Assembly (NCBI GenBank): GCA_036023115.1
Contig: JAYKKT010000076.1
Span: 6,762,001 to 6,826,000, forward strand
Direction: 5' to 3'
Length of the DNA stretch: 64,000 bases
Origin: Brasenia schreberi
Taxonomy: Eukaryota; Streptophyta; Magnoliopsida; Nymphaeales; Cabombaceae
The translations under genes and the position numbers were made by a program. The notes below the pieces were generated by a model. It saw nothing but the letters and a program-made list of their open reading frames with translations, was not told the DNA's origin and ran no database searches. Numbering within the stretch: position 1 is the first letter of the stretch; each line of letters begins with the position of its first letter. This document shows positions 49,026-59,331 of the stretch, piece after piece.

Positions 49026-49261
49026 TTATGTTAGAGTAAGAATATCCCACATATGGGCTAGGGCTGGACTATCAAAGGCACATGATTTAACCCAATCCTT
49101 CATTTGAAAATCATAAAGCTCTTTTTGGTATGTAACTACATCTTCAAATTTCTTCATCAAAAGACTCAATGGAATTAAAGAATTAAACCAGCTAGAAAAC
49201 ACATTGTTCATACTTTCACTGCATTTAGTTGTATTCATTCTTGTTGTGAATGTGAATGATG

Positions 49262-49756
49262 TAGGGAGCAATTAGGAGCTGACCCATGGGAACCCACTCT
49301 GATCCGCCCTGCAGCGAGGTGGGGTAGGGCAAAGATCGAAAGCATTGGCAGGACCAGGGTGGGTTTGAGGTCAACCCACCCCGAATTATTGAAATGCTCT
49401 CTTGATTCTTGTGTTGAAACCTTCTGACCTTTGCAATTTTCATTACAGTAACTGAGATCAACACCTTTATTTCGTCAATGGGATTGCTTAAGTGAATTTG
49501 TGTATTGTTAGACACAGATATGTTTTCTATATTTTGTATTGTTATTTGGATTCTTTCTCTATATGCTAGCACTTTCTAATCATTTTTGCTATGATTAAAA
49601 AGGTTTGCATGGGGCATGCCAAATGGGGTGATTGTGGGAAGGCTGCAGGGCTTGGAGTTGGACACCCATGGGGTGGGGCGGAGCGGGGTGAATGAACAAA
49701 ACTTTGGTATGAGGCGGGGTCGGGTGAAGCCCCTACCCGCCCCATTGCCATCCCTA
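49262..49756. mobile_element. hAT-type MITE, 495 bp, in the FAR1-like pseudogene
   Basis: Ends tagggagcaattaggagctg and (reverse complement) tagggatggcaatggggcgg. Flanking 8-mers gaatgatg / gagtgata agree at six positions. The interior is GC-rich at both ends. Removing it brings two parts of the FAR1-like protein next to each other. Confidence 0.7.
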
Positions 49757-50156
49757 GAGTGATAGAAGCTCATGACTTACAATGTGATCAAAGATCGTTT
49801 CCCCACTTGATCTCAACCATCTTGTGGATACTTTATATGCAAGCCATTGAGATGTTTGAGAAATTGGATATGCTACATATAATAGCGGGGGATTGTATGT
49901 GACAAAACCTCTTCGATTGTCACCTTCATAGCAAGATCTTGGTTCATAAGAATAGCATTTAGAGGATGACCACCTATAGCTTTTAGGTATTCCTCAAATA
50001 ACCATATGAAAGACTGTTCTAATCCCCAATCAACACACATCCAAGTAGAATCAATTGGTTATGGTGATTGACATTGGTAAAAGGAGCAAAAGGTATTTCA
50101 TATTGATTTTGTCTTGTATTTTATATCAAATGGAATCACATGCGTAAAATAGTAGT

Positions 50157-50176
50157 GCCCCCCCCCCCCCCCCCCG
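50157..50176. repeat. Poly(C) tract of about 17-19 bases
   Basis: An uninterrupted C run, followed by gagcggtacc. It is very unusual in this AT-rich neighbourhood. Confidence 0.9.
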
Positions 50177-50970
50177 AGCGGTACCACCCAACAAAATAAT
50201 TGCAAACTTACTTATCTTCATCAATTTGAATAGGACAATGGAAATTTATCTTCTAGATTTTTTTTTCAAAATATTCTGATGCACTCTGCTAATCAATCTC
50301 CAAGTGACTCTTATTTGCTTTTTGTAGATAGCTATATATATCCCACTTAGTGAAAGAAACAAATTGGACACCATCATTAGTTGCTATTAGCTTAACCATC
50401 TCACATGTCAATCCAATTGTAGAAAATTTGTCTATCACCATCTCCTTGGAGAGATCAGTTCTCTTGTTGATCTATGCAAATTAAACTTTGAAGGTGAAGG
50501 TGAATACAATAAGCAATTATGGATTGAATCAAATTCATTAACACCCTATTTCTTCTCCTTTAAATAAAAGCTGACTATTATTCTTGCCAAGCAACCACAT
50601 TTTGTAGCCATCTTTTATTTCTTTAAGTTGCCTTTTTCATCCTTGTTTGCTTGCTGGATATAAATATTTCTCAACAAATCTACACTGAAGCTTTTCTTGA
50701 AGCATGCTTTCGTAAACTAAACCGTTCTAATCTAGCGTACTAATTAAAAAACTCCGACCAAACTTCATCCCAATAGAGGGAGGGCATACACTCTAAAGGC
50801 ACGGCTTGGGAAACACTTTTGGTTCACCTTTTTCATCGTAATCACATTGCTCCACTTCATATTTATCATTGCTATCAATATCATTCCTACTTTCGTCACC
50901 TATTCCCTAGCTTCATCATTTATTGTTCGCATTGAACTCTATAGGAACATCACGAAGATTCAACTCCATC

Positions 50971-51126
50971 CAATGGCGGATCTAAATGGAGGGGTGGGAG
51001 TGGCCGCCCTCCTGAAACTTTGAAATTTTAGGGTAAAACCTAATATAGTTGAGATTCATGCTTTGCCCCCCTAACATGATCCTGTACATCGCCCCTTCCA
51101 AAACTATTTTCTAGATCCACCACTTG
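50971..51126. mobile_element. Small MITE (156 bp) in the FAR1-like pseudogene
   Basis: Left CAATGGCGGATCTAAA and right (reverse complement) CAAGTGGTGGATCTAGAAAA are inverted repeats. The GGCGGATC terminus with 'ggaggggtggg' inside is a very common plant MITE form. No clear target duplication. Confidence 0.65.
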
Positions 51127-51262
51127 ACGAACATCACTTCTTCATTAGATATAGGGTTTATCATCGCCATCACGAAGATTCATCTCCTCGAGAATTTATA
51201 TCAACATACATGACTAACCTTCTAGCAACATTGCTACTTGACGAGCCTTGACTTCTATCCAT

Positions 51263-52336
51263 ATCTACAGGGGGTTTCTTAATTTTTCTGTATCTCTTAC
51301 AGAAAGGAAAAGAAAAATATAATTACAAATAGGCCTCATAATCATTAACCAACATCAAAGAACATGCATAAGGTAACAATATATTGAAATTAAAGGTAAA
51401 ATGGAAACCCAAATTGAAAAAAGCAGAGAATCACCACCTGCTTTGTGCCTGTCCACCAATATTTTTTCCTTGATGCAACTATTATTTGTGCAAGTATATG
51501 ATGAAAAAATGCTCTCACAAACAAGTTCAAAAGTATTATATTGGTGCAATTAACTCAAGTCAATGTATCTAACCAAAATAGATAATGTTATGCTAATATC
51601 AACTGGGATAGATCCATAAAACAAAATTCAGCATATACACACATTGGGGTAACTTGCAAACTCTATAATGATACAAAATTACTACCTCAAGAAATTGTCT
51701 GTGTGTGTGTCATTCAGCTATGTAACTGCTTTCAAGCAGAGAAACATGAATCCAAACAAAATATCTGTAGAAAACTATGTCGTAGGTGTATCAGACTAGA
51801 ACGACATGAATCAAATTGAATTCCTAAAGAAAACTTGGTTCCTATAGATTGCAGGATAGTTATTGTTTGAAAATCGCAATACAGAAAATGGATTCAACGT
51901 CAAATTGTGACTTCATATAAAATACCCACACACCGAAAGTTAAAAACCGAAAGAAACAACCAAAGATCAGATTCTTAACCGAAACAATATTGGGCGAAAC
52001 CGAAGACGGACAACGAGTTGAGAACATATACCAGACCGAAATTATATCACACCGCAGGAGAAAATAACAATTACGAATCAGAATTTTAGGGTGAATTAGA
52101 TATGAAAATCATATTAAACACAACGAAAAGGCAGGCGCAAGTCCCTTTAAACACTTGCCTTAACGAGATGAAAGAGTTAATAAACTAGAATGTACATTAG
52201 ACTAATTAATATGATAAAACAATGAATCTAACTAAACAAATACTAGCACAGAATTTCAGTAAATGACAAAAGGTGGGGGATTAGCATGTGAGTCTTTTAT
52301 ATTGAGAGACAATGGAGATGACAACCATGGTGAGAT
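51263..52336. other. Unassigned AT-rich stretch
   Basis: Lies upstream of the FAR1-like start and outside Copia C. No ORF, repeat or RNA gene recognised. Confidence 0.5.
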
Positions 52337-52799
52337 TGTTGGAATTCTCGACTCTCTTGCTGCTTGTGGCTTGCAGTCGACCCTCCAGTGTCTTCTGTTC
52401 TTCGTACTCAGGTACACAGCAGCAATGGATCTTTAAAGAGGTACATGTGTCGGATACTTTTAAGGTTTCCTCTCAATAGGTTTTGCCTAGGAGAAATGCT
52501 CCGTTTCTCTATGTATTTTACTGTATTTTTGTCTCCGTATATTTATATCTCATGCGCTGCTCTCTATTTATAGAGCATCACCTGTTCCTCTTTCTTCCCA
52601 TTTTTTCTACTAGGATTTTCTTTCCTAGAGCCCCTTATTCGGATGGTTACGGATAAACTGAGAAAACTATTCGATGGTTTCGGCCTTTGATAGCCGTTAC
52701 AACCATCCTTCCCTACATCCCTTCTATAGATAACGGTTGGATGACTAATCTGCCGTTTCTGTGTTAGAGTTGTCGAGAATGACTATATATTTCCTTACA
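52337..52799 (-). repeat. 3' LTR of Copia C
   Basis: Starts TGTTGGAATTC and ends TTCCTTACA. It is 62 bp longer than its partner, owing to an insertion near the start (tcttgctgcttgtggcttgc). Confidence 0.85.
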
Positions 52800-53492
52800 T
52801 CTTCTACTTGGTCATTCGAGCCAAGTGAACTGACATACTGGTTTTCTTCCCATTTTTGCGGGTTTTTTTCTAGTAATGTCATTTTATGGTTGCGATTGCA
52901 ATCACCACCCATTGTGTGACTTTTTACCTACACAACAATCAAACATATCTCAAATCCATGTTCGCAACATGTTTTAAGAAAAGATCCTCTATTATGCCTT
53001 TAGTCAAGGGGTTTGCCAACATATCATGAGTTGGCATGTATGAGATCGATATTTTCTCTCATGACCATATCATGAACATATTGGTATTTAACCATTATAT
53101 GCTTGCTCTTGGAGTTGTCAGCTCCACCCTTGATAAGAGTAATTGCTGTATTGTTGTCATAGTAAATGACAACTGGCTCGTCGGCTATCTCTATCTTCAA
53201 ATCTCGTATGAAGCAGCTTATCTAGACAACACTCGTTGCAGCCATACAGCAAGCCACATACTTAACTTCTTGTATATGCAATGCCACAATCCTGTTTCTT
53301 ACATACCCAAAAAAATACAACATCTCCAAATAAGAATATTTGTCCCGAGATTGATTTGTTGTCATCTTTGCTCATAGCAAAATCACCATCTCGATATCCT
53401 ACCACTTTCAATTCATCTGCTTAAAAATATAGTTTCAAGTCTTTTGTTCATTTTAGATATCTTAAAATCCTTTTTACAGTTATCCAATGCTG

Positions 53493-53882
53493 TCATCCAA
53501 GATTACTTTGATATCTACTCATAAGACCAACAACAAAACTGATATCAGTTCTTATATACAACATAGCATATATCAAACTACCTACAGCTTGTGCATAAGG
53601 AACATTAGGCTTATCATTTCCGTCACCCGAACAATCAACCTTACTTACTTTGACCCCTTTTGCAATGGGTATAATAGTAGACTTGCATTCAACCATTTTG
53701 AACTTCTTGAGAATATGGTCAATATATTTCTCTTGACTTAAGCCTAAGAGTTTAGATTCTCTATCTTGAGAGATCTTTACACCAAGGATATAGGATGTTT
53801 CTCCCATATCTTTTATTTTGAACCTTGAGTTTAACCATGATTTGGTTTTGACAATCATCTCATTGTCATTCCCAATCAACAA
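53493..53882 (-). pseudogene. Copia C reverse transcriptase, C-terminal part
   Basis: 129 codons: NSRFKIKDMGETSYILGVKI, LSQEKYIDHILKKFKM, PYAQAVGSLIYAMLYIRTDI and SFVVGLMSRYQS. This is the standard Copia RT end leading into RNase H, in one frame and well preserved. The catalytic YVDD region just upstream reads 'LYADDILLIGN'-like across a frame break. Confidence 0.85.
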
Positions 53883-53990
53883 TATGTCATCAGCATATAA
53901 AGATAAGATGACAAAGTGACTCCTACTATTCCAAACATATACATAGTGATCAAACTCATTAGCTACAAACCCAAGTTCTATAATGACATT

Positions 53991-54224
53991 TTAAAAAGTT
54001 AAATACCATTGGTAAGGTGACTGTTTCATGCCATATAGGGATTTTCTCAACCTATATACTTTATCTTCTTGGCCTTCAACTATATATCCTTTGGGCTGCT
54101 GCATATAAATGATTTCATCTAAATCTCTATTTAGAAAAGCTGTCTTTACATCTAACTGATGTAAGTCCAAATCAACCAATTTCCAGACCTGATTTTTTTC
54201 AATGGATTCAATTTTCTTATCCAT
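53991..54224 (-). pseudogene. Copia C reverse transcriptase, N-terminal part
   Basis: IEKNQVWKLVDLDLHQLDVK and TAFLNRDLDEIIYMQQPKGY, then YRLRKSLYGMKQSPYQWY. The start of the RT is compressed: the palm segment between 'W.LV' and 'QLDVKTAFL' is deleted by about 50 residues. Confidence 0.85.
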
Positions 54225-54867
54225 GGCTTTCCCTATTCATTTCAATGAGTTCATAGCTTACTGATAAGTCAAGTTATCAGTCAACTCATCTAAATCCACC
54301 AAATTATACACTTCTTTTGCAAGATAAGTATGATAATCCTTTAAGTAGGACTTTGTAGCCCTTGGCCTTTTATGTCCACTTAAAGTTTCGGTTGTTTCAT
54401 GGTCTTTTATGGGTTCAAACGATGATTGATCTACGTTCACTAGATCGTCAGTAAACTCATCATTATTTTTTAAGATGTCATTCTTATTATCTTCTAAGAA
54501 TTCAACATCTCAGAGGGCCACTCGTCGCCCTTGTTTTTTGTATGTAATCCTTATGATAAAATCGGTATTCCTTTGAGGCTTTATGATATCTAATGAATAT
54601 ACATTTCAAATACTTACTGCCTAACTTATCTCTAGATTGATCAAGGATCTTTACATGTGCAATAGATCTCCCACCTCTTGAGATGACCTAGGTTGGGTTT
54701 TCTTCCAAACTACATCTCATATAGTGTAATGAATACAACCTTACATGGTACTTTATTGAGTATGCATATCGCTGTACTTACGGTTTCTCCCCAAAATATC
54801 TTTAGTAGGGAGGCATCAATTAATATTGACCTTGTCATATTCAGTAAAGTCCTATTATATCTTTCAA

Positions 54868-55080
54868 CTACACCATTTTGTTGAGGTGTTTAGGCATTGT
54901 ATTTTGCTTTCCAATACCAAAGTCTTTACAGAATTTTAGAAATTCTACAGAGGTATATTCACCACCTCTATCTGATCTTAAGACTTTAATTGAATACCCC
55001 AGTTGATTTTTAACTTTCTCTTTATATTCTTTAAAAGCTTCAAGTACCTCAAATTTATGTGTTAGGAGATATAAATACAT
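54868..55080 (-). pseudogene. Copia C integrase core fragment
   Basis: EVLEAFKEYKEKVKNQLGYS, IKVLRSDRGGEYTSVEFLKF and then CKDFGIGKQNTMP. The second catalytic Asp (SDRGGE) is kept. The third catalytic Glu part (QQNGVVERKN) follows in other frames. Confidence 0.85.
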
Positions 55081-55106
55081 ATATCTCGAGTAATCATCAA
55101 TAAAGA

Positions 55107-55780
55107 TTATAAATAAACCTTTTCACTATGTGACTTTACTCTTAAGGGTTCACATAAATCTGTGTGAATGATCTCTAAAAGGGTTGTTGTCCTTATTGTC
55201 TCTTTGGGAAAAACTTTTCTTGTTATTTTTTCTTGTATACAAGCTTTGTACTTATTGAAAGTATTTTTCTCAAATCTTGGCAATAGGTCAAAGTTAGATA
55301 ATTTTCTCAACTTTTTTAGACTTATATACCTAAGGCATTTATAACATATATTCACATTAACATTAAAGACACATTCAATATAAGCATAAGGATTTTCATT
55401 CTCATTACCTTTTAATTTGAATAGTCCATGTTCTACATTAAATTCCCAAGAGAAAAATACTCTTCTATATTTTCCCATAACCATCTTCCTAGGAACAAAC
55501 CTAACCTCAAAACCTTTCTTCATTAAGCCAAGGACCAAAACTAGATTATGCCTTATGACACAATTACTACACCAATCAATTCAACTAGTATGTCTTGTAT
55601 AAAAATTATAAATGACCTAGTACCTAAAACATCCGAGAAAGTATTATTTCTCATGTACACCCAATGTTCTCCTAGTTTGTACTCCTTTAGATCCATTGCC
55701 CTTTCCTTGGTCTTCGAGATATGTGAGGTCGCTCTTGAGTCAATCCACCAACCAGTCTTGTGCGTTCCATATAGAGACAT
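55107..55780 (-). pseudogene. Copia C protease and pre-integrase remnants
   Basis: 55,780-55,553 begins GTHKTGWWIDSRATSHI, the Copia protease site with Gly changed to Arg. 55,538-55,107 holds the GAG-pre-integrase zinc region: C.KC...SLKKLRKLSNFDLLP, KYKACIQEKITRKVFP and TLLEIIHTDLCEPLR. Frameshifts lie between them. Confidence 0.8.
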
Positions 55781-56087
55781 TCTGATATCATATAAATTAT
55801 GTCTTACTTCTCCAATTATTCACGTTGTGGGTTCCTTCTTTCACTCTTCTTGTTGCGGCAATCTCTCTTTTAGTATCCCATCTTTTTACAACTGAAACAC
55901 TTGACCCGAGAAGAGGTTTCTTACATTTTCTTAAAAGATTGACTGTCTTTTTTGTTATTTTCGCCAAACTTTTTGTTTGGTTTATTTCTCCTTTGATTGA
56001 GTTTGAAACTAGACCTTATCTCATCTTATACTACTATCAATTTCTCTTTTTTATTTTTACTCATATGTTCTTGCAAGACAAAAAGAT

Positions 56088-56235
56088 CTCACTTCCCCAC
56101 AATCGTTAGACGAAGTTAGAAAATCAATCTTTACTAGTTTAAGCAAACTAGCTAGCATGCTCACACACACGATGTAGATTGAAAACTTATTTCAAGTCTC
56201 TACATAGCTTTGAAGTAAATTTTCCACATCTATAG
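56088..56235 (+). repeat. Fragment of the family B LTR end inside Copia C
   Basis: Shares 'cccacaatcgt', 'agcaaactagctag', 'atttcaagtctctacatag' and 'ccacatctata' with 1,045-1,186 and 38,850-39,000. It joins the broken gag end of Copia C. Confidence 0.65.
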
Positions 56236-56410
56236 TATCCTTTTCTTTCATGTTTGGAAGTTTATACCATTTAACTTTTTTGTCTTTTCTAGTTTCGACA
56301 CACATATTCTACAGTTCATTTTTATGTGTTTGGCCATTATAACAATTAGACGGTTTAAAAAAAATACATTTATCAAGTAACAAAACACAAATAACATAAA
56401 TCTAATTAGC

Positions 56411-56798
56411 ATGATATAGAATATCATAAAAATGAACTGAAAATAACTCATTTTTAATATAAAAACAAGCTGGGATAAATCCATAATTTTTCCCCAAAAA
56501 TTCCTACCTTTGTTAATTTTGCAAATCACTAAGGATAAAACAATAATTTTATGTATTTGTCCAGTTTTATAATTTTCCAAAAAGACCATGGACAAACAGT
56601 ATTTTTGTGATGCATAATATCACAAAACTGAACTAAAAATAACTCATTTTTAATATAAAACAAGTTGGGATAAATCCATAATTTTTTCCCAAAAATTCCT
56701 ACCTTTGTTAATTTTCCAAATCATTAAAGATAAAACAGTAATTGTATCTACTTGTCCGGTTTTATAATTTTCCAAAAAGACCATGGACAGACAGTAAA
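56411..56798. repeat. 195-bp tandem duplication
   Basis: Two copies carry 'aataactcatttttaatata', 'gggataaatccataattttt', 'aaaaattcctacctttgtta' and 'tccaaaaagaccatggaca', offset by 195-196 bp. They are about 92% alike by eye. Confidence 0.9.
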
Positions 56799-57253
56799 AT
56801 CAGTGTTTGGTATTTTTAAAAATTCATCACTAATCGCAGTAAATTCATAATTTTTCACCTTAGTGTGATTTTGTAATTTCCTCAAAAGGATAGGGATAAA
56901 TCTATCTTTTGACATAGTGGTAGTAATGTAATAAATTTAACTAGGAAGGGTAGGAAAGTAAATCAATATCTCGATTTTTTGTAATTTTCATAAACTGCCA
57001 AAGGTAAAACTGACTTTCTACCTGGATAAGCGCAAAATAGTCCTTTTACCTGAAAATATCTGGATATTTTGGTAATTTTGTCTAGTGGCAGTTTCTAATT
57101 TTCAAAAACCAACTGGAGCGGAATGGACTTTTCAATCATTTTCCCAAGGCGCGGTTTTCTGAAACCGTCGGGTGATTTTGTGATGCGTTAAAAACATAGA
57201 GGAGAGAGACTATGGGAGAGCGATAAAGAGAGAGGGAGGGTAGAGGCTGCTTG

Positions 57254-57600
57254 CTCCGCCTCCTAGCCTATGGCCACCCGTGGCCTTCTACCGCTGATTC
57301 TACTACGACCGTCATTTGTTCTCTTGGTAGAAGGTTTTCCTGCAGGCTCCTCCGCCTCTTTGCCTATGGCCGCCCCCGGCTTCCTGCCGCTGGTTCTACT
57401 TTGGCCTTCCTTTGGCCTCTTGGCCGAGGGTTTTTGCCAACAAATTTTTTGTCTTTGCGGTCGACCTCTAGCCTATTGGTCGAGGTTCTTCTTTGGTTTT
57501 TCTCTAGCCTCCTGGCCGAGGGTTTTGACGGTAGACTTCTTGCCTTTGCGACTGACCTTTGGCCTACTGACCAAGGTTTTACTTTGGCTTTCCCTTGACA
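57254..57600. repeat. Tandem repeat, unit about 95 bp, near four copies, in the Copia C leader
   Basis: 'ctccgcctc(c/t)t(a/t)gcctatggcc' at 57,254 and 57,349; 'gcctc(t/c)tggccgagggtttt' at 57,416 and 57,510. The stretch is GC-rich and pyrimidine-rich. It lies between the primer site and gag, so it would be in the 5' leader of the element RNA. Confidence 0.75.
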
Positions 57601-57607
57601 TTGTCTT

Positions 57608-57706
57608 GACTTAGGCAGGGTTTGCCCTCTATCCTATCTGGACTTAGGTAGGATTTGCCCTCTATCTTGTCTCGATTTAAGTAGGGTTTTCTCTCTTGCC
57701 CTGTCT
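57608..57706. repeat. 33-bp tandem repeat, three copies, in the Copia C leader
   Basis: 'gacttaggcagggtttgccc' at 57,608, then 'gacttaggtaggatttgccc' at 57,641 and 'gatttaagtagggttttctc' at 57,674, each followed by 'tctatc(c/t)t'. Confidence 0.85.
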
Positions 57707-57809
57707 TCGACTCAAAGAGAATGGTTTGCTACTTATAGGAAGTTCTCCCGATCATCTTTCTCTTTTTTTGTTATTTACAGTAATGCATACCTGTTTGCAT
57801 AGCCAAAAC

Positions 57810-57824
57810 CTGCTCTAATACTAG
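57810..57824 (-). other. Primer-binding site of Copia C
   Basis: Minus TAGTATTAGAGCAGG differs from the usual TGGTATCAGAGCAGG at two places. It is next to the 5' LTR. Confidence 0.8.
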
Positions 57825-57825
57825 A

Positions 57826-58226
57826 TGTTGGGATTCTGAGTCGACCCTCTAGTGTCTTCTGTTTTTCGTGCTCAGGTATGCAGTAGCAACGGATATTCAA
57901 AGAGGTATGTCTATGGGGTATTTTTCAAGTTTTCTCTCAATAGGTTTTGCTTGAGAGTAATGCTCAATTTCTGTGCTATATTTATGTCTCTCTATATATT
58001 TGTATCTCGTGCATTGTTGTCTATTTATAAAGCAGTGTCTACTCCTCTTTCCTCTCGAATTTCTTTTTAGGCTTTCCTTTCTTGAGGACCCTTATCCGGG
58101 CAGTTACGAAGTGAGAAAACCGTCAAGCGGTTTCGTCTTTGATAACCGTTCCATATATAACGGGTGGATTGTCAGTCGATCGGTTTCTGTGTTGGGGTTC
58201 CGATAATGGGGATATATTTGCTTACA
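57826..58226 (-). repeat. 5' LTR of Copia C
   Basis: Starts TGTTGGGATTC and ends TTGCTTACA on the plus strand. Partner of 52,337-52,799. Confidence 0.85.
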
Positions 58227-59331
58227 TAGATGGGAATGCCAACACGATAAATATCTTATATTTTTCCGTGTTATATGCATCACAATAACCAAACATGGCA
58301 AGGGTGAGGAGATCGAGAGAGCACGATCAAATCATTCAGCAAGCTCTTCCTTCTTCACATTGATTTTGGGGTTTAGGGTTGGTTTCATATGTCGAGTTAG
58401 AGAGAAAAACGGTCGAGAGAGACGTGAGGGAGACAAGAGACGGTTGCACAGGACGCTGGTGAAAAAGTAAGCCTTCTTGATGAAGATAAGCTACAGAGAA
58501 CGTAATGGAGGAGGGACGGGAGGCAGCACGCGCATGAGAGGTAGCATTTTATTCCAAGGAATGGACGACCGCGATTTCATCATATTAAATCCACTGGATG
58601 GTGGTGATCTCTTAGCAGAGAGCGTTACCGTATATATATATATATATATAAAGAAAACTGGATCTTGTCTAATTTTTTTGGTAATGAATTTACATGTCGA
58701 TCTTACTTTTGAGGGGATGAATATTACTTGCAAAATTATGTGTATTGAACAAAAGATAGAAGATACGCGCATGTTTAAATGTTGAGCATGAGAATGTATA
58801 TATATATATATATAATAGTTTGGTAGACATCCTCCTATATGTGATCACCTAAAGGATACAAATCGATTAAGCAATGTTTGACATGCGAAGCTGTTTAGCA
58901 GTTCAGGAGCTCTCTCTCTTTCTCTCTCTCTTATATATATATATATGAGGCAAAAGCCAGGTCTGCACTACTTTTTGGTAATGTATTTACATGTGCACTA
59001 ACACCCATTTATTAATAAAGTATACCACCGTTTCAATTATTGACACGGAAACATCATCCAACGTATTGAGCCGTAAAGGGATATACATAAAGGAAGTTTT
59101 TATCAATATTGTAATATTGGCAGGTAAGCGGTCAGTCTACAGTCAATGATTGAACATTTAGTGAATTAAGTGCTGAAAAGAAAAAGGAAAAATTCAACCA
59201 AGACAATATCAGAATCGCACCAACCCCAACTTCATAAGAATTGATATTGACCATTGCAACTCGTAGCCATGGATTTGAAGTGCAGGAATAATAAGGATCA
59301 GATGGCCATTCAGTGATTGTTGGCCTCTGAG
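58227..59331. other. Unassigned stretch with TA and CT microsatellites
   Basis: TA runs lie at 58,631-58,651 and 58,797-58,814, and a (CT)n(TA)n at 58,912-58,947. 'tttttggtaatgaatttaca' near 58,675 is repeated near 58,974 (tttttggtaatgtatttaca), perhaps ends of a small element. This also contains the promoter of the DUF1666 gene. No gene seen. Confidence 0.45.

Larger units (their letters stand above)
49026..51262 (-). pseudogene. FAR1/FHY3-related (MULE transposase-derived) pseudogene
   Basis: Minus strand, right to left. A possible start is at 51,255 (MDRSQGSSSSNVARRL). A transposase domain lies near 50,110-49,800 ([19 protein letters not shown] in one frame; WLFEEYLKAIGGHPLNAILM, NQDLAMKVTIEEVLSHTIPR in the next). 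After the MITE, 49,250-49,026 reads TTRMNTTKCSESMNNVFSSW...LMKKFEDVVTYQKELYD, the T..RSES(M/I)N.FF block of the family. FAR1 relatives are domesticated MULE transposases acting as transcription factors; many genomic copies are transposon remnants. Stops and two MITEs make this one dead. Confidence 0.75.
52337..58226 (-). mobile_element. Copia retrotransposon C with both LTRs
   Basis: LTRs 52,337-52,799 and 57,826-58,226 share 'cgaccctc(c/t)agtgtcttct', 'caaagaggta' and 'cctctcaataggttttgc'. Outer flanks gagat/tagat are a 5-bp duplication with one mismatch. The primer site minus TAGTATTAGAGCAGG adjoins the right LTR. Minus-strand order: knuckle VKCFSCKKMGY.KRDC (about 55,895; His changed to Tyr), protease WWIDSRATSHI (55,745; DSG to DSR), pre-integrase, integrase LRSDRGGEYTS (54,990), reverse transcriptase (DVKTAFLNRDLDEIIYMQQP, 54,160; then 53,882-53,493), and RNase H decayed to 53,390. 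Most of gag is missing. The copy is dead. Confidence 0.9.

Noticed and set aside
57251..57614. Two overlapping plus frames of about 115 codons
   Set aside because: Leucine-rich translation of tandem repeats in the Copia C leader; the element is on the other strand.
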